A stretch of DNA of 64,000 nucleotides. It comes from Thalassotalea nanhaiensis. GTDB taxonomy: Bacteria > Pseudomonadota > Gammaproteobacteria > Enterobacterales > Alteromonadaceae. The DNA is taken from assembly GCF_031583575.1 (NCBI RefSeq), contig NZ_CP134146.1, positions 2,480,001-2,544,000 of the forward strand, given 5' to 3'. Within the stretch, counting starts at the first letter, position 1. Every line of letters starts with the position of its first letter. Made by a program: the position numbers and the translations under genes. Shown here piece after piece: positions 26,318 to 37,584 of the stretch. The notes beneath the pieces are model-generated. The model saw nothing but the letters and a program-made list of their open reading frames with translations. It searched no databases and was not told the origin of the DNA.

Positions 26318-26944
26318 TTACAGCATAGACTTAAGCGCATCGCGGATAAGCTCTTCTGAGCTCATGTCATCCGTATATATTGCTTTAACGGCTTTATCTG
26401 CTTGCCCAGGTTTATACCCTAGCGACACAAGCGCGGTAATAGCATCGTCTTTATTAGATGCTATCGCAACTAATGAACTATCGGCACTAATTAGGTCTAT
26501 TGGCATATTATCAGTTGCCGGTGTGGCAATATCATTACCCCAATCTTTTAACTTATCACGCATTTCAATCAGTAAACGTTCAGCTGTTTTTTTACCAACA
26601 CCCGGAATTTTTACTATTGTCGCCACATCATCAAGATTTACACAATGTACAAACTGCCCTGCTGACATATTTGATAATATAGCCAAAGCCAGTTTCGGAC
26701 CAACACCATTCACTTTAATTAATAACCTAAACAGCTTACGTTCAGTTTGATTGGCAAATCCATACAGTAACTGAGCATCTTCGCGTACAACGAAGTGGGT
26801 ATAAATAACGGCTTCTTGTTCAAGTTTTGGTAAATGATAAAAGCTGGTCATTGGCAGAGTGACTTCGTAACCAACACCATTACATTCAAGTAATATTTCG
26901 GGAGCTTGTTTCTCTATTAAAATGCCGCGTAAACGTCCTATCAC
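26318..26944 (-). CDS. ruvA: Holliday junction DNA-binding protein RuvA
   Basis: The 208-residue protein has the OB fold ([19 protein letters not shown]), two helix-hairpin-helix motifs ([13 protein letters not shown] and [13 protein letters not shown]) and a C-terminal domain III that contacts RuvB. It heads the ruvAB unit just behind a LexA-like box. Confidence 0.97.
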   Translation of the reverse strand: MIGRLRGILIEKQAPEILLECNGVGYEVTLPMTSFYHLPKLEQEAVIYTHFVVREDAQLLYGFANQTERKLFRLLIKVNGVGPKLALAILSNMSAGQFVHCVNLDDVATIVKIPGVGKKTAERLLIEMRDKLKDWGNDIATPATDNMPIDLISADSSLVAIASNKDDAITALVSLGYKPGQADKAVKAIYTDDMSSEELIRDALKSML

Positions 26945-26990
26945 CTATATTTCCTATTGTTCTTTTAAGCTGATCATACACAAACAATAC

Positions 26991-27010
26991 CACTGTATAA
27001 ATATATAGTA
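26991..27010. promoter_or_regulatory. LexA (SOS) box upstream of ruvAB
   Basis: CACTGTATAAATATATAGTA matches the 20-base LexA consensus at 17 positions, including CTGT; the second half is ATAG rather than ACAG. It lies between ruvC and ruvA, as in E. coli, where ruvAB but not ruvC is SOS-controlled. Confidence 0.6.
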
Positions 27011-27024
27011 AATAAAAATTTGGT

Positions 27025-27552
27025 TTAACGCAGGCGCCCACGAACTGTTTTTGTTGCACGACCTGACATTTTAATTAATGACTCGTAACTATGGCCATGA
27101 CATATTGCTACTGCTAAGGCATCGGCAGCATCTTCTTGTGGTGTAGCAGGAAGGTTTAAGATTGACTTTACCATATGCTGTACTTGGGATTTATCCGCAG
27201 CACCGGTGCCAACCACGGCTTGTTTAATTTGTCTGGCAGAGTATTCAGACACTTCTATGCCATTATTAGTTGCCGCAACAATTGCTGCACCGCGTGCCTG
27301 TCCAAGCTTTAGTGCCCCTCCGGGGTTTAAACCCATAAATATTTGCTCAACGGCAACCATTTCCGGTTTAAATTGCATAATAAGCTCAGAAACACCGGCA
27401 AAGATAATTTGCAATCGTTCAGGATGATTATCCCCAGCAGCCAACGTTTTAATGCAGCCACTGCCAAGGTAAGTTATTTTACGACCTTGTTTTTCGATTA
27501 CACCATAACCGGTTAATCGCGAGCCGGGATCTATCCCTAAAATGATACTCAT
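27025..27552 (-). CDS. ruvC: Holliday junction resolvase RuvC
   Basis: The 175-residue RNase H-fold endonuclease has the acidic residues in [19 protein letters not shown] and the C-terminal [12 protein letters not shown]. It cuts junctions migrated by RuvAB. The 80-base gap before ruvA carries the LexA-like site, so ruvAB can be transcribed separately. Confidence 0.97.
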   Translation of the reverse strand: MSIILGIDPGSRLTGYGVIEKQGRKITYLGSGCIKTLAAGDNHPERLQIIFAGVSELIMQFKPEMVAVEQIFMGLNPGGALKLGQARGAAIVAATNNGIEVSEYSARQIKQAVVGTGAADKSQVQHMVKSILNLPATPQEDAADALAVAICHGHSYESLIKMSGRATKTVRGRLR

Positions 27553-27611
27553 TGATTTATAATTAACCCTTTCATTACGCGCAAATAGGTTGCCATTTAC
27601 TTAGTTCAGAA

Positions 27612-27834
27612 TCTAGAAACGAGAAACTAGATACGAAAAACAAAGCTTTCTAGTCCTGTAATTTATACCAGCTCTAATAAACTATCTTATGGTATTTTTC
27701 AGATAAACAAAATGGCTGATTTTAAAACTTAGCTATTTAATAAATCTGCTTCGCATCACTATTTAAGCCACGTTAAAAATTTATTTTATTCAAAGATAAC
27801 CTTAATGGAGCCCGTAATTTCTCGTTTCTCGTTT
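27612..27834. repeat. GAAACGA-armed inverted-repeat element, copy 3
   Basis: The left arm TCTAGAAACGAGAAACTAG and right arm TTTCTCGTTTCTCG flank about 190 bases of AT-rich non-coding DNA. It fills most of the 351-base gap between aspS and ruvC. No coding potential was seen in its interior, which differs from that of copies 1 and 2. Confidence 0.65.
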
Positions 27835-27843
27835 TCAAAAACA

Positions 27844-27877
27844 AAAGCCTTGTTTGATAACTCAAACAAGGCTTTGT
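27844..27877 (-). terminator. aspS intrinsic terminator
   Basis: AAAGCCTTGTTTGA and TCAAACAAGGCTTT are 14-base perfect arms, followed on the minus strand by TGTTTTTG. It ends the aspS transcript and separates it from the repeat element. Confidence 0.85.
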
Positions 27878-27903
27878 GAACGGATATTAGTCAAACAATT
27901 ATT

Positions 27904-29685
27904 TTATTCAGCGTCAGTGTCTTCTGGCTCTTGTGGAATAGCTTGAATACCAAGTTCTACAAGTTGTGCAGGGTTAGCTTTACCTGGTGCATTGGTTAAT
28001 GGACAGGCTGCAGTTGTTGTTTTAGGGAATGCCATAACGTCACGAATAGATGTAGCGCCCGTCATCAACATTACGATGCGGTCTAAACCAAATGCTAAAC
28101 CAGCATGTGGTGGTGTACCGTAACGTAGTGCTTCTAGTAAGAAACCGAATTTCTCTTGAGCTTCTTCATCACTAATGCCTAAAATTCTAAATACTGCAGA
28201 TTGCATATCTTCGTTATGAATACGAACTGAACCACCACCTAACTCACAACCATTTAATACCATGTCGTAAGCATTCGATAATGCGCCAATTGGATTAGCT
28301 TCTAATTCTTCAGCGGTCATATCTGTAGGTGCGGTAAATGGATGATGCAACGCGTGCATGCCACCATTAATTTCTTCAAACATAGGGAAGTCTACAACCC
28401 ATAGAGGTTTCCATTCATCAGAAACCATTCCTAAGTCTTCACCAAGTTTAAGACGTAGTGCACCTAATGATTCAGTAACAACATTGTATGTGTCAGCACC
28501 GAAGAAAATAATATCACCTGATGCTGCATTAACTCGTGTTAATAATTGAGTTACTTCATCGTCTGATAAGAACTTCAATATTGGAGATTGTAAGCCTTCA
28601 CGGCCGGCATCTACATCGTTTACTTTTAACCAAGGCATACCTTTAGCACCGTAAATGCCAACGTACTTAGTGTAGTTATCTAGTTTTTTGCGTGATAGCT
28701 CTGCGGCAGCGCCTGGTACTTTAATTACCGATACACGACCTTTTGGATCGTTTGCCGGACCAGAGAATACTTTGAATTCAACGTCTTTTAAAATATCAGC
28801 AACATCGACAATTTCAAGTGGGTTACGTAAATCAGGCTTATCTGAACCGTAACGAGTCATCGCTTCAGCGTAAGTCATATGCGGGAATTCACCTAAGTCT
28901 ACATTTAATAGGCTTTCGAATAATTCACGGATCATTTTTTCAGCTACAGCCATAACCTGATCAGCTGACATGAAAGACGTTTCAATATCAATTTGGGTAA
29001 ATTCAGGTTGACGGTCAGCACGTAAATCTTCATCACGGAAACATTTAACGATTTGGTAGTAACGCTCCATACCAGACATCATTAACAACTGTTTAAATAA
29101 CTGTGGTGATTGTGGTAAAGCGAAAAAGTTGCCTTTTTGAGTACGTGAAGGTACTAAATAATCACGTGCTCCTTCAGGCGTAGCCGCTGTAAGGATAGGT
29201 GTTTCAATATCCATAAACGCTTGAGCTTCTAATGAAGCACGAACTTGTGAAGTAACTTTCGCACGAAAACGTAAACGTTCAGTCATTTCTGGACGACGTA
29301 AATCCAAGTAACGATATTTTAAGCGATTTTCTTCACTGTTCTCTTGGTTTGAGTCAAGTGGTAGAGGCGCAGATTTATTTAAAATATTAAGCTCTAAACC
29401 TAGTACTTCAATGGCGCCGGTTGCCATATCTTTATTAACTTGTGTTTCAGGGCGAGCACGAACTTTACCTTTAATTTGCACACAAAATTCATTGCGTAAG
29501 GTGTTTGCTGTTGATAAAACCTCTTGTAAGTCTGGATCAAATACCACTTGCACGATGCCTTCACGATCGCGTAAATCAACAAAGATCACGGCACCCAAGT
29601 CACGACGACGGTTAACCCAACCACAAAGAGTTACTTCTTGTCCTACGTGAGATTCATTAACCTCACCACAAAATAAAGTGCGCAT
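27904..29685 (-). CDS. aspS: aspartate-tRNA ligase
   Basis: The 593-residue class II synthetase has the N-terminal OB anticodon-binding domain, motif 2 ([18 protein letters not shown]), the bacterial insertion (GAD) domain, and motif 3 ([12 protein letters not shown]). It charges tRNA-Asp. Length and order match bacterial AspRS. Confidence 0.98.
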   Translation of the reverse strand: MRTLFCGEVNESHVGQEVTLCGWVNRRRDLGAVIFVDLRDREGIVQVVFDPDLQEVLSTANTLRNEFCVQIKGKVRARPETQVNKDMATGAIEVLGLELNILNKSAPLPLDSNQENSEENRLKYRYLDLRRPEMTERLRFRAKVTSQVRASLEAQAFMDIETPILTAATPEGARDYLVPSRTQKGNFFALPQSPQLFKQLLMMSGMERYYQIVKCFRDEDLRADRQPEFTQIDIETSFMSADQVMAVAEKMIRELFESLLNVDLGEFPHMTYAEAMTRYGSDKPDLRNPLEIVDVADILKDVEFKVFSGPANDPKGRVSVIKVPGAAAELSRKKLDNYTKYVGIYGAKGMPWLKVNDVDAGREGLQSPILKFLSDDEVTQLLTRVNAASGDIIFFGADTYNVVTESLGALRLKLGEDLGMVSDEWKPLWVVDFPMFEEINGGMHALHHPFTAPTDMTAEELEANPIGALSNAYDMVLNGCELGGGSVRIHNEDMQSAVFRILGISDEEAQEKFGFLLEALRYGTPPHAGLAFGLDRIVMLMTGATSIRDVMAFPKTTTAACPLTNAPGKANPAQLVELGIQAIPQEPEDTDAE

Positions 29686-29945
29686 TTCGTTATATCCTGA
29701 AAATAATGTTGCTGTACATCTTGAATTTATTCAATTGGCCAAATTCGATTGAGCCAAGCAAGTGCAGTTTATCGCCCTTGCAAAGATGCTAAAATTTAAA
29801 AGCGGTTATTATAAAGCAAACAACGCTAAAGTCACCTGCAAATAGTAGAATCAATTACATATTAGTGAAAAATTATGCATAAGCTGTAAATGTAACTTGT
29901 AGATGAGAAGGGTTAATCAATAATTTGTATCCTTGTTACTTAAAC

Positions 29946-32801
29946 TTATTGTTTTGACTCTAGCAACTCAACAAGATCTTTAAACGATAAAGGTTTAGCT
30001 AAATGGAAACCTTGCGCACGATTTATATCGTTTTTTCTGAGTAGTTCAGCTTGCTCTTCTGTTTCTATGCCTTCCATTACTATTTTCTTATCAAAACTTT
30101 TCAACATGGTCACAAGACTCAATAATGCAGTTAAATCAGATGTTGAATTAATGATATTTATTGGCAGTAACGAGCGGTCCAGTTTTACTGTTGAAATATA
30201 ATGACTTTTAATTTGCTCAATTGACATAAAGCCCGCACCAAAATCATCAATCGCAAGCTGAAAGCCCATTTGAGTTAATTTTTCAAATTTTTCAATCAAA
30301 AATTCATCCAATACTGTATCTTCAAGAATTTCCAGGCACACCTGAGATTTAGGTGTCTGCATCTTATTCAAAGCTTGATAAAGTGAGCTGGCTTGTCGAA
30401 AGGAAGCAAATGAAATGTTAATATTAATTTGGAAACTACTATCAATTAGCCCTCGTTGCATTAATTTGCTAAAACAATCGTCCATGATTTCGATCATTAA
30501 AAAATCCAGTTCAGCTTCCTTATTGAGTGCTTTTAATTCATCGAAATAAAAATACGGGGTCAATAACTTATCGTTACTGTACCAACGGGAGAGTCCTTCA
30601 ATCCCGATAATTTTGTTAGCCGATAAATCATAAATAGGTTGAAAGTATGCTGACAGTTCTTTGCTTTCCATGGCATTAGCCAATTTCTTTCGAAATTCGC
30701 TGGTTTTGACAAACATAGATAAAGTGTCTTTATTAATGTAGCAAATATCATTATCATGATTTTGTTTTTGTTTTCGCAAAGCAATATACAAAATAGCAAA
30801 TAACTGTTCCAAGTCCTGATATTCAGTGCCTTTTTCAACGATTATAGTGGTGAAACTTAAAAGGTGCTTCACTTGTTGTTTTATCGAAGTCACCTCAATC
30901 GTTTGAATAGTTTCTAAAAAATCGCGGCATTGGTTTTCAGTGAATGGCGCTAAAATTAAAAACTCATTACCGCCATAACGATAAACCTCACCTTTACCAA
31001 CATGTTTTTTGAATGTAGCCGATAATGTCTGCAGAATTAAATCACCTTCATGCAAACCAAAAAAATCATTTTTTTCTTTAAAGTTAACAACATCAAGAAA
31101 TATCATGGTTAAGTTTTCATCAAACCGTTGCGGATATTTATGATTAAAACCGCGTCTATTTCTAAGCCCGGTTAAGTCGTCATGAAGTGATATACGACGA
31201 AATTTCAAAGTTAAATAAATGAGTATGCTTAATATGATTATGGCTAAAAAAACGGTTCGTTTTTGTTTTGTTTGTTGGTTACTTATTTGCTCAGTAAAGT
31301 CGAATTGTGGCATTCCTTCACGCACTATTTTCTTCAAGTTTATAACTTTAAATGCTTGGTTAAAAAGAGCTGCCAGATGTGCTCCCTCTTCTGTTTTGTT
31401 AAATCCAACACCCAGTGGAATGTCATGATATGTGCTGATTCTTTGGTCCAATGTGACATTAACAATATTGTTTTCTAACTGGGAATTAATATATGATTTT
31501 GAACTGGTAATATAGTCTACTTCTTTATCAATCAGCCCTTGAAATGCATCATCAATCGTATCGTAATATTCAAAGGTCATTTGTGGAATATAATTTCTTA
31601 ATAACCATTCTGAGAAGTCATTTTTTACTACCCCCATTCTCTGTGCATAAAGCTCGGATACATGATCAAATTCATCATCTTTAAAATTGGTACGTTTCAA
31701 AATAACCATTTGATTATGATGCGCTTCGTTGGTGAAATTAACTTGCTGTTTACGCTCATCAAGAATAGTTAAAGGGGCAATCCCTTGCACTTCATTTTCA
31801 AGAAATTCGTTGTAAAGCCTCTCCCATGAGGTCTGTGCATTGGCTTTTAACACGCAAGAGATTGAAATTAACGCACAGGATTTTTTTATTACTTCAACGA
31901 AAACTCCTGTTAAATTCTGATTATCATCAAAGTATATAAAAGGTCTTCTCACCTCCAAGTTAAATACATATTCTTTATCTAAATTTAAATTGGATTGTTT
32001 CACCAAATATTTAATCACCGCCTTCTGCGCTTTTCTTTTTAACTCATTTCGCTTGATGTTGATTGATTTTTGGAAATTATCCTGGTTTAAGTAGTCAGTA
32101 AGGACCTTCAACAAAGGCTCCATTTCTCCTGTCTGAGTAATAAGCGAAACGACTTGTGAAGACAGTTGTAAATCAAGGTTAGTTTTATAATATTGCTCGG
32201 TAAAAATCGCAACATTATTAGATAGAAAGTCAACAACACCATCAACGGCGCCAGTTTCTAATAAGGAAAGTGCTTCATTAGTATCTTTATATTCCACCAA
32301 TTTTGCACCTTGTAAAACATGACTGATAGCATCTTTAGTCATTAATTCTCTATGAATACCGATACGGTGTTCATCGAAGTCTTGCTTTAACCGAGGATTG
32401 GAAGTGATCAAATACAGTTCGTTTATATGTGTTGGCGCTGAGTAAGCGAGCTTATCCTTGAGCCCCTTATGATATCTAACATTGCCCATAAAATGATTTT
32501 TACCGTTAATCACAGACCTTACCGCAGCTTCATAAGACATATACTGGTGATATTTAACAGTAAAGTTGCGCTCTTTTGATATAGCATCAAACAACATGGT
32601 AGTAGCAATATCGTCATTATAAAGCGCGACATGGATGATTTTATCTTCAAATAACTGTATAAGTTTCGATTGCGATTGAGTAGCGGCAAATAGTGAGGAG
32701 TTAATCGCAAATAAACTTAAACACAGTAAGCCAATAACAAATAGCGGTGTCTTTAATCTATGTTTAAATAAAATTAAATATTTCATCCTATTGCACCTCA
32801 T
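29946..32801 (-). CDS. periplasmic-sensing GGDEF-EAL protein with degenerate GGDEF
   Basis: The 951-residue protein has a signal anchor, two solute-binding (SBP_bac_3-like) domains (about 45-270 and 275-505), a membrane helix (TVFLAIIILSILIYLTL, about 515-533), a GGDEF domain (about 540-690) and an EAL domain (about 700-945). The GGDEF signature is GGNEF and the RxxD inhibition site is absent, so cyclase activity is doubtful. The EAL domain keeps its acidic and lysine residues (EGL, NIS, EILED, DDFGAG, VKLDR, EGIE, QGF), so it may hydrolyse c-di-GMP. It overlaps the upstream cyclase gene by 14 bases. The ligand is likely an amino acid-like solute. Confidence 0.87.
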   Translation of the reverse strand: MRCNRMKYLILFKHRLKTPLFVIGLLCLSLFAINSSLFAATQSQSKLIQLFEDKIIHVALYNDDIATTMLFDAISKERNFTVKYHQYMSYEAAVRSVINGKNHFMGNVRYHKGLKDKLAYSAPTHINELYLITSNPRLKQDFDEHRIGIHRELMTKDAISHVLQGAKLVEYKDTNEALSLLETGAVDGVVDFLSNNVAIFTEQYYKTNLDLQLSSQVVSLITQTGEMEPLLKVLTDYLNQDNFQKSINIKRNELKRKAQKAVIKYLVKQSNLNLDKEYVFNLEVRRPFIYFDDNQNLTGVFVEVIKKSCALISISCVLKANAQTSWERLYNEFLENEVQGIAPLTILDERKQQVNFTNEAHHNQMVILKRTNFKDDEFDHVSELYAQRMGVVKNDFSEWLLRNYIPQMTFEYYDTIDDAFQGLIDKEVDYITSSKSYINSQLENNIVNVTLDQRISTYHDIPLGVGFNKTEEGAHLAALFNQAFKVINLKKIVREGMPQFDFTEQISNQQTKQKRTVFLAIIILSILIYLTLKFRRISLHDDLTGLRNRRGFNHKYPQRFDENLTMIFLDVVNFKEKNDFFGLHEGDLILQTLSATFKKHVGKGEVYRYGGNEFLILAPFTENQCRDFLETIQTIEVTSIKQQVKHLLSFTTIIVEKGTEYQDLEQLFAILYIALRKQKQNHDNDICYINKDTLSMFVKTSEFRKKLANAMESKELSAYFQPIYDLSANKIIGIEGLSRWYSNDKLLTPYFYFDELKALNKEAELDFLMIEIMDDCFSKLMQRGLIDSSFQININISFASFRQASSLYQALNKMQTPKSQVCLEILEDTVLDEFLIEKFEKLTQMGFQLAIDDFGAGFMSIEQIKSHYISTVKLDRSLLPINIINSTSDLTALLSLVTMLKSFDKKIVMEGIETEEQAELLRKNDINRAQGFHLAKPLSFKDLVELLESKQ

Positions 32802-35649
32802 CGACAGTAGTCGACAAGTAGTTATTTTTCCCTTGAGTTTTCACTTGATACATCCTTGTGTCTGCTAAAGAAATAAGCTTTTCAACATTTGACTCATCTG
32901 TTGGGTAGAAAGAAATACCAACACTTGCGCCAATATTTACCTGACAATCGGATAAATCAATTGGCGAGGATAAAATTTCAATGAGTTTTTTTGCAACGTT
33001 ATTGGCAGCACCTACTGAGCTTACTTGGTTTAATAAAACGATAAACTCATCACCACCAAAGCGACTGACAATATCTGAATCTCGTACTGAACCAAGCATT
33101 AAGTTACTGATTTTTACCAATAATTCATCACCAACGGCATGTCCGTAACTATCATTAACCGCTTTAAACCCATCAATATCAATAAATAAAATCGCTAAAC
33201 TTTCTTTACGCCTTTTATGCAGTTTTATTGAACTGTGTAAATGCTCTTCAAACAATCGCCTATTTGCTAATGACGTTAAACCGTCGTGACAGGCCAAAAA
33301 CCTTAATTCCTTTTCAAGTTCACGTCGTTTGGTAATTTCAGTGCGCATACGATAACTCCACCACAACACACTACCGACAATAAACAAAATAATGACCCCT
33401 ACCTGTAAGCTGGTCCGAATTACCATATTTTTGTCATACCCTTCGGCAATAATAGTTCTTAACCAATAATCACGAATATTTTCATAATCACTTTCGCTAA
33501 TAGTATTAATCCCCTTATTCAAAATACCGGCCAATTCGGGGTAATCATAATTTATAGCCATGTGGTTTTCTTCAGGGGGCAGGTCATTTAGATACTCAAT
33601 ATTGAAAGTATCAATATCATAATCAAGGATCATGTTTGTTAATATTGGGAAAAAATCAATATAGGCATCTACTTCTCCGTTATTTACCAATTCAGCACCT
33701 TCGTTGACATCTTCAACCAACCTTAGTTTTATCAGTGGGTAATTATCTTTGATGAATTCTATCGATATGTAGTCTTGAATTATCGCTACCGTTAATCCTT
33801 CCAACGAATCAAGACTGTAAACTTTGTCTTGAAACTCTGGTTGACCAATCACTCCCCAAGGAGTGCTGTAATAGCGTTTACTGAAATGCATTTTATCGCG
33901 TCGCTCTTCGCTAGGAGTTATGCCTAACGCAATGTCATACTTTTGATTTAAAAAATCGTGAAATAAGTCTGACCAATCATCATAGTTAACATAAGTAAAC
34001 TTAACGCCTGTATGTTCAGATATAACATCGAGAATATCTCTGTTAATGCCTTTTACTTCACCATTTTTACCGGTAAATTCAACCGGTTTATAGTTATTTA
34101 AAACGCCAACTGTAAATTCATTTTTTCTACTTAAAAAGTTTGCTTCCTCTGGGGTTAGATCTGCAAGGTAATGACTAATTACTGAAGTTTCCTGCTCTAC
34201 GGCTTTCAGCCATGTTGCTTTAATTGAAGCTATTTCATTTTTACCAAGTTGAGCAGCCCCTTTTAAAACTAATTGTTGCAACAATTGATTATCAGGGTTA
34301 GTCACCACACTAAAGTCAACCTGATATCTAGGCGTAATTAAACGTTTATATATTCCCGTCAAATTCATGTTGTGAATTTCTGCTTCGACACTTTCTTGAG
34401 CAGCAATAAAGCTTGTAATTTTACCTGAACGTTCAGCCTCTATCATTGCCTTGACACTATTGAACTTAATAAACTTTACATCTTCATATTGGTTTTGAAT
34501 TTCATCTAGATATGGCGAGAACTTAAAAATACCTACTGCTTTTCCACTAAGTTCTGTCATTGAATTTATGCTGCGTTTTGCATTTGATAAATATACTTGA
34601 GCAAACGTTGAGTGTATTAACCAGTTGTTTTCATTATATAAAGGGTGCTGCTTAGCTACAGGGATGCCTATATGAACATCAACCAAGCCACTTTCAATTA
34701 CAGGATAACTATCTACTCGGTTTATCGGAATAAACTCAATTACCTTATTTGCCTCCTGTGCCCATAATTTCCATATATCAATGAACATCCCTCTTGCTTT
34801 ACCTGTTCTATCCATAACAGAATAAGGAGGTCGATCAGTTGGATATGCCACTGAAATAGCATCTTTATTGATGCCGTATTTACGCCAAGCTGTAAGTAGG
34901 GTCTGATATTCATGGTCACTTATTTTAGATAACCCTTCGTTTACAAAGCTGAGTAACTCTGTATTAGTTTTACTTACGCCTGCGACGACTGGGTTTTCAA
35001 AAAATTTAAACCTTTTAGAGAATGGGTACTCCTTGCGTAAGGTTTCGTATTCCTTATAACCTTTATTGCCTTCATTATCATCAGCATAAATAAGGATTTT
35101 ATGGTTTAACGCAGCTTCATACATTGCGTTTCGATTGGTAAACGTTTTTAAATTGAATTGGTTGTTTTTACTACTCAGTAACGTTTGTTCGAGCGAACCT
35201 TTTAACACGCCAATAGTAAAGGGAGTTACTTGCTTCATTGTAGTGATATTATTTAGCAGCATTGATAAATACAGATAATTTTTACTTCTCATAATCTGTT
35301 GCGAAAATGCTAAATGTTTACCCCGTTCAGCGGTTTGTGTAAAACCAGCATGGATATCAATGTCGCCATCAGCAACTGCTTGTAACCCTTCCTCAAAGTC
35401 AGTAACTTTAAATTCAACTTTTACGTTTTGTTTTTTAGCCCAAAGCCGCCAAACATCCACCATGGCGCCGGAGGGTTGGTTATTTTCAACAAAGTGAAAT
35501 GGGTAGGAAAAGTCAGATATTGCTATGCTATAACTGATCTTGTCTTCAGCTTCTTTAATTTCACTCTGACTGTTAGCGTTAGCGACAAAACTAAATAGCA
35601 ACAAAGTAATTGTAGCTTTCAGTTTGTGCCTAGCCTGTAAAAAATTCAT
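32788..35649 (-). CDS. diguanylate cyclase with three tandem solute-binding domains
   Basis: The roughly 953-residue protein has a signal sequence, three SBP_bac_3-type domains in series (about 40-255, 265-480 and 500-740), a membrane helix (VGVIILFIVGSVLWWSY) and a C-terminal GGDEF domain with intact RFGGDEF and the allosteric RDSD site five residues before it. It should make c-di-GMP in response to periplasmic ligands. The start at 35649 gives a normal signal peptide; an in-frame ATG at 35688 is the alternative, and neither has a clear ribosome site. The following gene overlaps it, pairing cyclase and phosphodiesterase-like proteins. Confidence 0.87.
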   Translation of the reverse strand: MNFLQARHKLKATITLLLFSFVANANSQSEIKEAEDKISYSIAISDFSYPFHFVENNQPSGAMVDVWRLWAKKQNVKVEFKVTDFEEGLQAVADGDIDIHAGFTQTAERGKHLAFSQQIMRSKNYLYLSMLLNNITTMKQVTPFTIGVLKGSLEQTLLSSKNNQFNLKTFTNRNAMYEAALNHKILIYADDNEGNKGYKEYETLRKEYPFSKRFKFFENPVVAGVSKTNTELLSFVNEGLSKISDHEYQTLLTAWRKYGINKDAISVAYPTDRPPYSVMDRTGKARGMFIDIWKLWAQEANKVIEFIPINRVDSYPVIESGLVDVHIGIPVAKQHPLYNENNWLIHSTFAQVYLSNAKRSINSMTELSGKAVGIFKFSPYLDEIQNQYEDVKFIKFNSVKAMIEAERSGKITSFIAAQESVEAEIHNMNLTGIYKRLITPRYQVDFSVVTNPDNQLLQQLVLKGAAQLGKNEIASIKATWLKAVEQETSVISHYLADLTPEEANFLSRKNEFTVGVLNNYKPVEFTGKNGEVKGINRDILDVISEHTGVKFTYVNYDDWSDLFHDFLNQKYDIALGITPSEERRDKMHFSKRYYSTPWGVIGQPEFQDKVYSLDSLEGLTVAIIQDYISIEFIKDNYPLIKLRLVEDVNEGAELVNNGEVDAYIDFFPILTNMILDYDIDTFNIEYLNDLPPEENHMAINYDYPELAGILNKGINTISESDYENIRDYWLRTIIAEGYDKNMVIRTSLQVGVIILFIVGSVLWWSYRMRTEITKRRELEKELRFLACHDGLTSLANRRLFEEHLHSSIKLHKRRKESLAILFIDIDGFKAVNDSYGHAVGDELLVKISNLMLGSVRDSDIVSRFGGDEFIVLLNQVSSVGAANNVAKKLIEILSSPIDLSDCQVNIGASVGISFYPTDESNVEKLISLADTRMYQVKTQGKNNYLSTTVDEVQ

Positions 35650-35850
35650 AGTAAGAAGGTGTTCAACCTTTGTAGGACGAGTCCCCATTAAATATAGCAA
35701 CGATCTGATTTTTTTGTAGTTTTCCAGTTAAATGATGAATAATAATGATGGCAAATTTCGAAAAGTTTACTGATATTAAATTGCAATGGTTTTGTAAAGC
35801 TAACTTTTAAGCTAAAATAATGAAATTATTCAAGTTTAGTAATTTTTTTG

Positions 35851-36585
35851 ATGAGCAAGCACGAAAAAGATCTTATATATTCATCCCCTAAGCAAACAAT
35901 TGCTGATTTTCGCTTCGACGCACAAGTTGTAGAAGTGTTTCCTGACATGATCAAACGCTCGGTTCCTGGTTACAGCACTATCATTGAAACTATTGGTGAA
36001 CTTAGCGCTCGATATGCCCAAGATGACACTCATATTTATGATTTAGGTTGCTCACTCGGTGCGGCAAGTTTAGCGATGCGACAAAATATTGTTGCCGATA
36101 ATTGTAAAATTATTTCTATCGATAACTCAAAGGAAATGGTTGAACGTTGTCAAATTCATGTAAATGCGTTTAAAGCGAAAACGCCATGTATGGTTAAACA
36201 AGGTGATATTTTATCTGAAAATATGCATAACGCTTCTGTTATCGTTTTAAACTTCACCTTGCAGTTTATTGCTCCTGAACATAGACAAACTTTATTGAGC
36301 AATATAGCAAATGCTCTGGTTCCTGGTGGCATATTAGTGCTGTCAGAAAAAATTTACGATGAAGACCCAGTGTGCATGGACTTACTGAATGATTTACATC
36401 ATAACTTTAAACGAGCAAATGGCTACAGTGACTTAGAAATAGCGCAAAAACGAGCTGCTATTGAAAATGTGATGAAACCTGATCATTTAAGTACTCATTT
36501 ACAGCACTTAAACGATGCTGGATTTCGTCATGCCACGCCATGGTTTCAATGTTTCAACTTTTTCTCTTTAATCGCGATCAAATAG
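35851..36585 (+). CDS. cmoA: carboxy-S-adenosyl-L-methionine synthase
   Basis: CmoA converts SAM and prephenate into carboxy-SAM, used to make cmo5U in tRNA wobble position 34. The 244-residue methyltransferase fold shows the SAM loop YDLGCSLGAASLAM and FTLQFIAPEHR. The ATG at 35851 is taken over a TTG one codon earlier. It is followed by cmoB after 16 bases. Confidence 0.96.
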   Translation: MSKHEKDLIYSSPKQTIADFRFDAQVVEVFPDMIKRSVPGYSTIIETIGELSARYAQDDTHIYDLGCSLGAASLAMRQNIVADNCKIISIDNSKEMVERCQIHVNAFKAKTPCMVKQGDILSENMHNASVIVLNFTLQFIAPEHRQTLLSNIANALVPGGILVLSEKIYDEDPVCMDLLNDLHHNFKRANGYSDLEIAQKRAAIENVMKPDHLSTHLQHLNDAGFRHATPWFQCFNFFSLIAIK

Positions 36586-36601
36586 TGATATCTAAATTCC
36601 A

Positions 36602-37567
36602 ATGAAATTATTTAATAAGTTTTACCAACAAATCGCCGGTAACCGTTTAGCACATTGGCTAACATGCTTACCCGAGCAACTGAGCGCTTGGCAAAAAAAT
36701 GACTTGCATGGCGAGTTTTACAAATGGCAAAAAACTATTGATGCCCTGCCAAACACCAAGCCAAGCTCAATTGAATTAAAAGACAGTGTTACTATTGGCT
36801 CTGCTGAAGATATCAGTGAAGGTGAACAAAAGCGTATCAGCAATCTGTTAATGAATTTCAAGCCATGGCGCAAAGGTCCGTATCATATTCATGGCGTGCA
36901 TATAGACACGGAATGGCGCAGTGATTTTAAATGGGATCGTTTAAAGCCACATATCAGTGATTTAAAAAACCGATATGTTTTAGATATTGGCTGTGGCAGC
37001 GGCTATCACTTATGGCGGATGCGTGGTGAGGGCGCCAAGTTTGTTGTTGGTGTTGATCCAACACAATTGTTCATGATGCAATTTAGAGCCCTACAGCACT
37101 TCATTAAAGACGACAACGTAAACCTTTTACCAATAGGTGTAGAGCATTTACCACAATTAAAATCGTTTGATACAGTTTTTGCTATGGGCGTTTTATATCA
37201 TCGTAAATCACCAATAGATTTCTTACAACAGTTGAAGGCGCAGTTGGCTCCTGGTGGCGAATTAGTACTAGAAACCTTAGTAATTGAAGGTGATAAACAT
37301 ACGGTATTGGTACCTGGCGATCGTTATGCAAAAATGCGTAATGTCTGGTTTTTACCTAGTTGTGACGCATTAGTATTTTGGATGCAGCGTCTAGGGTTTA
37401 AAAATGTTCGTGTAGTTAACACCGACCAAACAGCATTTGAAGAGCAGCGTCAAACGCCTTGGATGGAAACTGAATCATTAGAAGATTTCTTAGATCCAAA
37501 CGATCCAACAAAAACAATCGAGGGCCACCCTGCGCCACTTCGAGCAATTATTGTTGCGAACATTTAA
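36602..37567 (+). CDS. cmoB: tRNA U34 carboxymethyltransferase
   Basis: CmoB transfers the carboxymethyl group from carboxy-SAM to 5-hydroxyuridine 34. The 321-residue protein has the family residues WRSDFKWDR, the SAM loop [15 protein letters not shown] and the [10 protein letters not shown] segment. It is the second gene of cmoAB. Confidence 0.96.
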   Translation: MKLFNKFYQQIAGNRLAHWLTCLPEQLSAWQKNDLHGEFYKWQKTIDALPNTKPSSIELKDSVTIGSAEDISEGEQKRISNLLMNFKPWRKGPYHIHGVHIDTEWRSDFKWDRLKPHISDLKNRYVLDIGCGSGYHLWRMRGEGAKFVVGVDPTQLFMMQFRALQHFIKDDNVNLLPIGVEHLPQLKSFDTVFAMGVLYHRKSPIDFLQQLKAQLAPGGELVLETLVIEGDKHTVLVPGDRYAKMRNVWFLPSCDALVFWMQRLGFKNVRVVNTDQTAFEEQRQTPWMETESLEDFLDPNDPTKTIEGHPAPLRAIIVANI

Positions 37568-37584
37568 TTTAATAAGAGTTAACT

